A stretch of 64,000 nucleotides of DNA from Triplophysa rosa (taxonomy: Eukaryota > Chordata > Actinopteri > Cypriniformes > Nemacheilidae), in assembly GCF_024868665.1 (NCBI RefSeq), contig NC_079899.1, positions 2,042 through 66,041 on the forward strand. Reading direction: 5' to 3'. Shown here piece after piece: positions 60,299 to 64,000 of this stretch. The notes beneath the pieces are model-generated. The model was not told the origin of the DNA. It worked only from the letters and a program-made list of their open reading frames with translations, and ran no database searches. Every line of letters begins with the position of its first letter. The stretch's first letter is position 1. A program made the position numbers and the translations under genes.

Positions 60299-62365
60299 CA
60301 GTTCCTCGATCACAGCGTTGTACTCTTCAACAGTCTTCCTATCAGAATGCACTATGTGAACATCTCTCATATTTTGGGGGAATTTTGATGGTCAGCGCAG
60401 AACTGTAGTATTGCTTCTCTGAGTGAAGTCCAACTTTCTCTGACAGAGAATCCAAAGATTTCACAAGCAAGTGCTGGAACGAGAATGGAGGTGCAGCATT
60501 GTTCCTCTGCTTTCAGAAGAGCGTTGTGTATGGCCGATTGAAGGTAGCGTGAGTCTAGGGCTTGACCCTTATGGGGCAACACGGCAAAAATGAGGCTCTT
60601 GGCGTTGAGTTGTCCAGCATCACAGAGAAGCACATCTCCAGGCAGGAGAGACTGTTTTTCCCCCTCTGGTGCTTTTTACAAACTTCTGCGATCTGATCCC
60701 CTCCAAACTGGAGAATCCGCTTGGCCACAGGGTTATCAAAAACCAGACTGCCGTTCATTGGGCAAATCAAGGCATTGGCACTTTGATGGTACCAGTCACC
60801 CCTCGTGATCGCCAGAGTGACGAAACTGCTTATTTTGTGTGTAAAACTCTGTGACGGGTCAGGATTAATCACTGGTTCTTGGGATAAATACAGGTTGCAC
60901 TGGAACTCTTTAGCTTTTGCCTTCACACTGGCTTCATGTTTGCCTAGAACCTTGGCTTCTCCGGCTTTGCGGTACTCGTGTCTCTCCACAACAGTGGCTA
61001 ACAACTGTTTCTTTATGACACTCACAGCCTCTTTAACGTTGTCTTTGGCAGCGGTGACCTTCAGACAAGGGCAAGCCGTGGTACTGCAGGCCAGTATCGT
61101 AGCACCAAGACGCTTGATTTCAGGGCACTCGGACAGGTTTACACAAGAGTCCACAAATTCAACCTCCCGCACAGACTTGAGAGGAACTTCCTCAGTTATT
61201 GGTTTCTTGTGTTCCAGGTAGCCGCTCACTTTGCTTGCTACTTCTGCGACTACATCAGAAAATCCACATAACGTGAGCTGCACGTCTGTCTGTGCGATCC
61301 TGATGTTGTGAGGGTTCTGTCTCGATTCCACTTCGCCTTGAAGTTTCATGAGAAATTTTGTCCAGTTTTCATCAGTTTGATTGGGAGAAAGTTGTATTAG
61401 ATCCTCTCTGAGGATCTCACGGATTTTGTCTTCGGCTCTCGTCAGGTTGTCTTTCTCAACAAAAATTCTCACCAAATCTTTCTGCTTTGAGAATTTAGCT
61501 GGAATGTGATTGGAGGAGAAATGGACTCGTTCAAGCTTGTGAAGGTCCAGAGACTGAAGAAAGTGAATCAGATGAGATGAGAGCTTTAAGTGATGCAAGA
61601 TAATGTTCTCATTCACCTGCTCGATGAGCATCTCCACAGAAGTCACTTGATCCTTCAAACCTCTGAGGTGAAATTTGTGCTGATTCTCATCATGTGACAG
61701 AGCAACTTGGCCTAGTTTGGACTGTACACGTTCTTTTAAAAGTTCACATTTCTCCCCGCAGTCCAGTTGAATGATCACATCGATGGTGTTCCTTTGTATT
61801 TCCATCTCAACAGCAGTGATGTCCAGCAGCCGCTTGATCTTCTCTGAGAGGACAATCACCTCCTCTTTCACACCAGCGACCATGATTTTAGAGCTGAACT
61901 CTCTGAAGAAGACGACAGCATCACCTGTGCTGAGACTCGTACAGATGCTCTTAACTCGCTGCCAGACATCCTTCTGCACGTTCAGCTCGGCTGTGTGGTA
62001 CTTGCTCAAAAAGGTTTGGACTTTCCTCACTGTCTTTGTCTCCCAAGTGGGTCCGATTTGCAGTGCAGTCAAAGACGTTTTGTCAACGTCCATCTCCAGT
62101 CTTATCGCACTTGCTTCCACACTTCTGTCGATAAGAATTTTGGCATGAAGCGGTTTGACGACACTCTCCAGCGCGTTTCTACACGGGTCATTGTTTTCAA
62201 TGAAACGGAGCAGATCTTCATGAACAGAGATGTTTATTCTTGTAGGGATGTCAGTCAAAGTTGGCTTTTCGCCGGTCAACGCTTTTCGTAAACTCGAGTA
62301 GAAGAGTGATGCCTTCACCTCAGTGCCACAAACACTGTGCTTCTGTTCCACCACTTCATGGGCAA
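60299..62365 (-). pseudogene. Large exon of the PARP14-like gene: KH/RRM-like repeats and macrodomain 1
   Basis: A 2,067-nt exon, open for 599 codons from the upstream side. It encodes alpha/beta repeats of the PARP14 N-terminal type and then macrodomain 1 (AITRGDWYHQSANALICPMNG). The frame is lost near 60666: it switches from one that reads CKKHQRGKNS to another that reads LLPGDVLLCDAGQLNAKSLI. A second switch falls at a C5 run (plus-strand G5, 60376-60380), after which the frame reading NMRDVHIVHSDRKTVEEY is the one whose phase fits the exon end at 60299. Confidence 0.82.
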
Positions 62366-64000
62366 CTATTACAGTGGAAAGTGAAGTTCAGTTACTATCG
62401 AGTTGAAATGACTGCAACACAGAGTTCGTTCTCTTTGGTTTAAGGGTGAAAACTCACCGTCAGACTGTTGAAAGGTAATGAGAAGACTCTGTCTGTTGAT
62501 CCAGATCAGAGACTTGATATCTCCTCCGCTGCTCTTCGTGGTGTTGCTGAAGTGAAGGTTGAGAGCGTCTTCACTAATCTTTCCCAGATCTCCCTGAACC
62601 AGGACCGAGTCTGTCAGCTACAAGCGCGTGACTCCAATCTCCCGACCCTGCATTGCTTTTGAGGTGCATTTGTTTATAAATGATGTGACATCTGTGGATA
62701 AAATATAACAGAAGAATGCAATGATCTGCTCATGTCGACAGAATCTTGTTGAGTTTGTTATATACTGTATATATTGTGTTAGGTGGAGATGATGTATTTG
62801 TACTGTATACACACACACACCAATATCTTGTCTGAAAGTCACAACAATCCCTTCTTCATCCAGTATCTCCCAGTCATGTTCTGTTGTCTTGCTACAGTTG
62901 CCAATGAACAGTGAGATTTTCATCCATTCGGTGCTTCCATCAAACCCCGTCAAGATGAAGCGACGAGGGTCCAACTTTCCTTCTTTATACACTTCTATAG
63001 ATATATCCAACTCCTGTTTGTTCTGTCCGAGAAGGTTCTGCAAATCTGGGAAAAGAGTCAACATTTAGTTTAGATCTTTCTGGTCTTGTAGATGCATTAC
63101 ATGTGGATGGTTTTTGTTTCATAGCTTTTTTTTCGTTAACTGAACAAAAACGTCACACCGGTGTCTAAAAATAAGCTTGCAAAACCTTGTCTTGTTTGTT
63201 ACGTCCCTGCACTTCTGCATGACTAGAATTTCTAAAGCAGGAAAAAAGTGTACAGAAGGTTGTAAATCACACCTGACTGGTTGGAAAGCTTCAGGATCCA
63301 GCTGTTATTTCCATGTTTTTGTAGCACAAAGTGTTCTGTAAATCACTCGCAATACATTTGAAGCATTTCCTTATCGACAGTATGAGGAGCCGTGATTAGC
63401 AGATCAGATATTTCGCGATCCCCTTCATTGTCTGTATTATAAACAAAGACATGCGCAAAATTTCATTTGATGTTTTGAGAACAGTATTTCTTTTGCTGTA
63501 AGTTGTGAAACCATCAAACCTTTATGACTTGTGGTTGTAGGGTTTGTGACCGGACAGACCTTGGCACAAAAAGGAAGACGTCTTCAAATCTCATTTTAAG
63601 AAACTTTTAATAATGACTTATATTCTGCCCAGCTGTTATAACAGAGTACACATTTAGTTACGCTTCCTTGTCTTTCAACAGACATCTGAATCACGTGCGT
63701 CGTGATGAAGAAGCGGTCTGATGATGACACAATAATCATAATTGTTAATAAATCTCTAGCAGATCACCTGTGTGTGTGAAGCCTGCAGAACTTTCACCAC
63801 TTTCTCCAGTTTGGGTTTTGGCAGCACTGCTGGTTTCATCTTTTTGTTGCTGGTACAGTCGTCAGGTAGTTTTACGTTCACTTCAACACTTGCGTCTTGA
63901 AATCTAGTTTATGGATTCGTTTGTCAAGCACCTTCTTCATATCTGAGAAACAGAAAGTAAACTTTCTTCTCTCTCTTTCTCTTCATATTGATCTCATATG

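Larger units (their letters stand above)
53249..63942 (-). pseudogene. PARP14-like macrodomain/WWE mono-ADP-ribosyltransferase, non-processed pseudogene (5' partial)
   Basis: Homologue of PARP14-type enzymes, which bind and transfer ADP-ribose. Exons (minus): 63942-63778, 63431-63273, 63045-62821, 62610-62458, 62365-60299, 60188-60134, 60024-59920, 59849-59787, 58442-58266, 58189-58026, 57267-57234, 57107-57006, 56858-56796, 56685-56509, 56426-56254, 56136-56037, 55950-55831, 55739-55677, 55595-55416, 55339-55166, 55080-54439, 54028-53882, 53793-53624, 53544-53249. Order: RRM/KH-like repeats, four macrodomains, an acidic linker after the third, KH-like plus WWE (LCWEVVRGETWQPLDP), catalytic domain (FLYHGTTKDN ... 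AYPEYLIIFK). Splice phases agree except where coding lesions shift the frame. Lesions: frameshift near 63900, TGA 63345-63343, frameshifts near 60666 and at 60380-60376, TAG 54877-54875, frameshift near 53950, 5-nt loss near 53643. The first exon(s) lie beyond the right edge. Confidence 0.85.

Noticed and set aside
60590..62291. Several plus-strand open frames of 60-138 codons opposite the large PARP14-like exon
   Set aside because: They are antisense shadows of a long coding exon and have no family resemblance.
53249..63942. Treating the PARP14-like frame breaks as sequencing error and calling an intact gene
   Set aside because: Two lesions are base substitutions to stops, one is a multi-base loss, and neighbouring genes have clean frames. 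Error could still explain the C5-run shift alone.

Overview
The window looks like nuclear DNA from a teleost fish, most likely a cyprinid-type genome. It has intron-rich vertebrate genes with canonical GT/AG splice sites, heavy microsatellite content, and a dense load of fish-type hAT, Tc1, L2/CR1-like and MITE repeats. No prokaryotic gene, rRNA gene or CRISPR array was seen. Exons were assembled by eye from splice signals, reading-frame continuity and remembered vertebrate protein families; nothing was aligned by machine.

Three multi-exon genes organise the window. (1) rab3gap1, minus strand, starts at 27497 and runs left; 17 coding exons (about 614 codons, roughly the first 60% of the protein) are visible to 8441, and the rest must lie beyond the left edge. 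(2) ubxn4, plus strand, is complete: 13 coding exons from 28915 to 52338 encode about 491 residues. It is head-to-head with rab3gap1, about 1.4 kb between start codons. (3) A PARP14-like macrodomain / WWE / ADP-ribosyltransferase gene, minus strand, lies at 63942-53249 and continues beyond the right edge. It is convergent with ubxn4. Its exon structure is well preserved, but it carries two in-frame stops and several frameshifts spread from its first visible exon to its catalytic domain, so I call it a non-processed pseudogene.

Mobile DNA fills the introns and flanks. At 1-7800 (left of the last visible rab3gap1 exon, within its intron) there is a LINE 3' tail, a MITE, a decayed LINE with an SGNH/esterase-like ORF1, and a decayed retroviral env-like remnant. 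rab3gap1 introns hold a 1.2 kb hAT-like element with a perfect 8-bp target duplication, a 5 kb nested hAT-like stack, and a Tc1-like element split by an ATCAT-type satellite. The 15.9 kb third intron of ubxn4 holds a minus-strand L2/CR1-type LINE with an intact 987-codon ORF2, a Tc1 fragment, and a striking inverted repeat with about 1.6 kb arms around a 1.5 kb spacer (40147-44882). The PARP14-like introns carry two hAT-like insertions with 8-bp target duplications.

The two intact host genes act in separate membrane-traffic and ER-quality-control pathways (Rab3/Rab18 regulation; p97-linked ER-associated degradation). The PARP14-like family is linked to ADP-ribose signalling and innate immunity. 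The strongest points for follow-up are the PARP14-like pseudogenisation, the long inverted repeat, the near-intact LINE, the env-like remnant, and a 69-bp tandem repeat that has captured a transposon tip.
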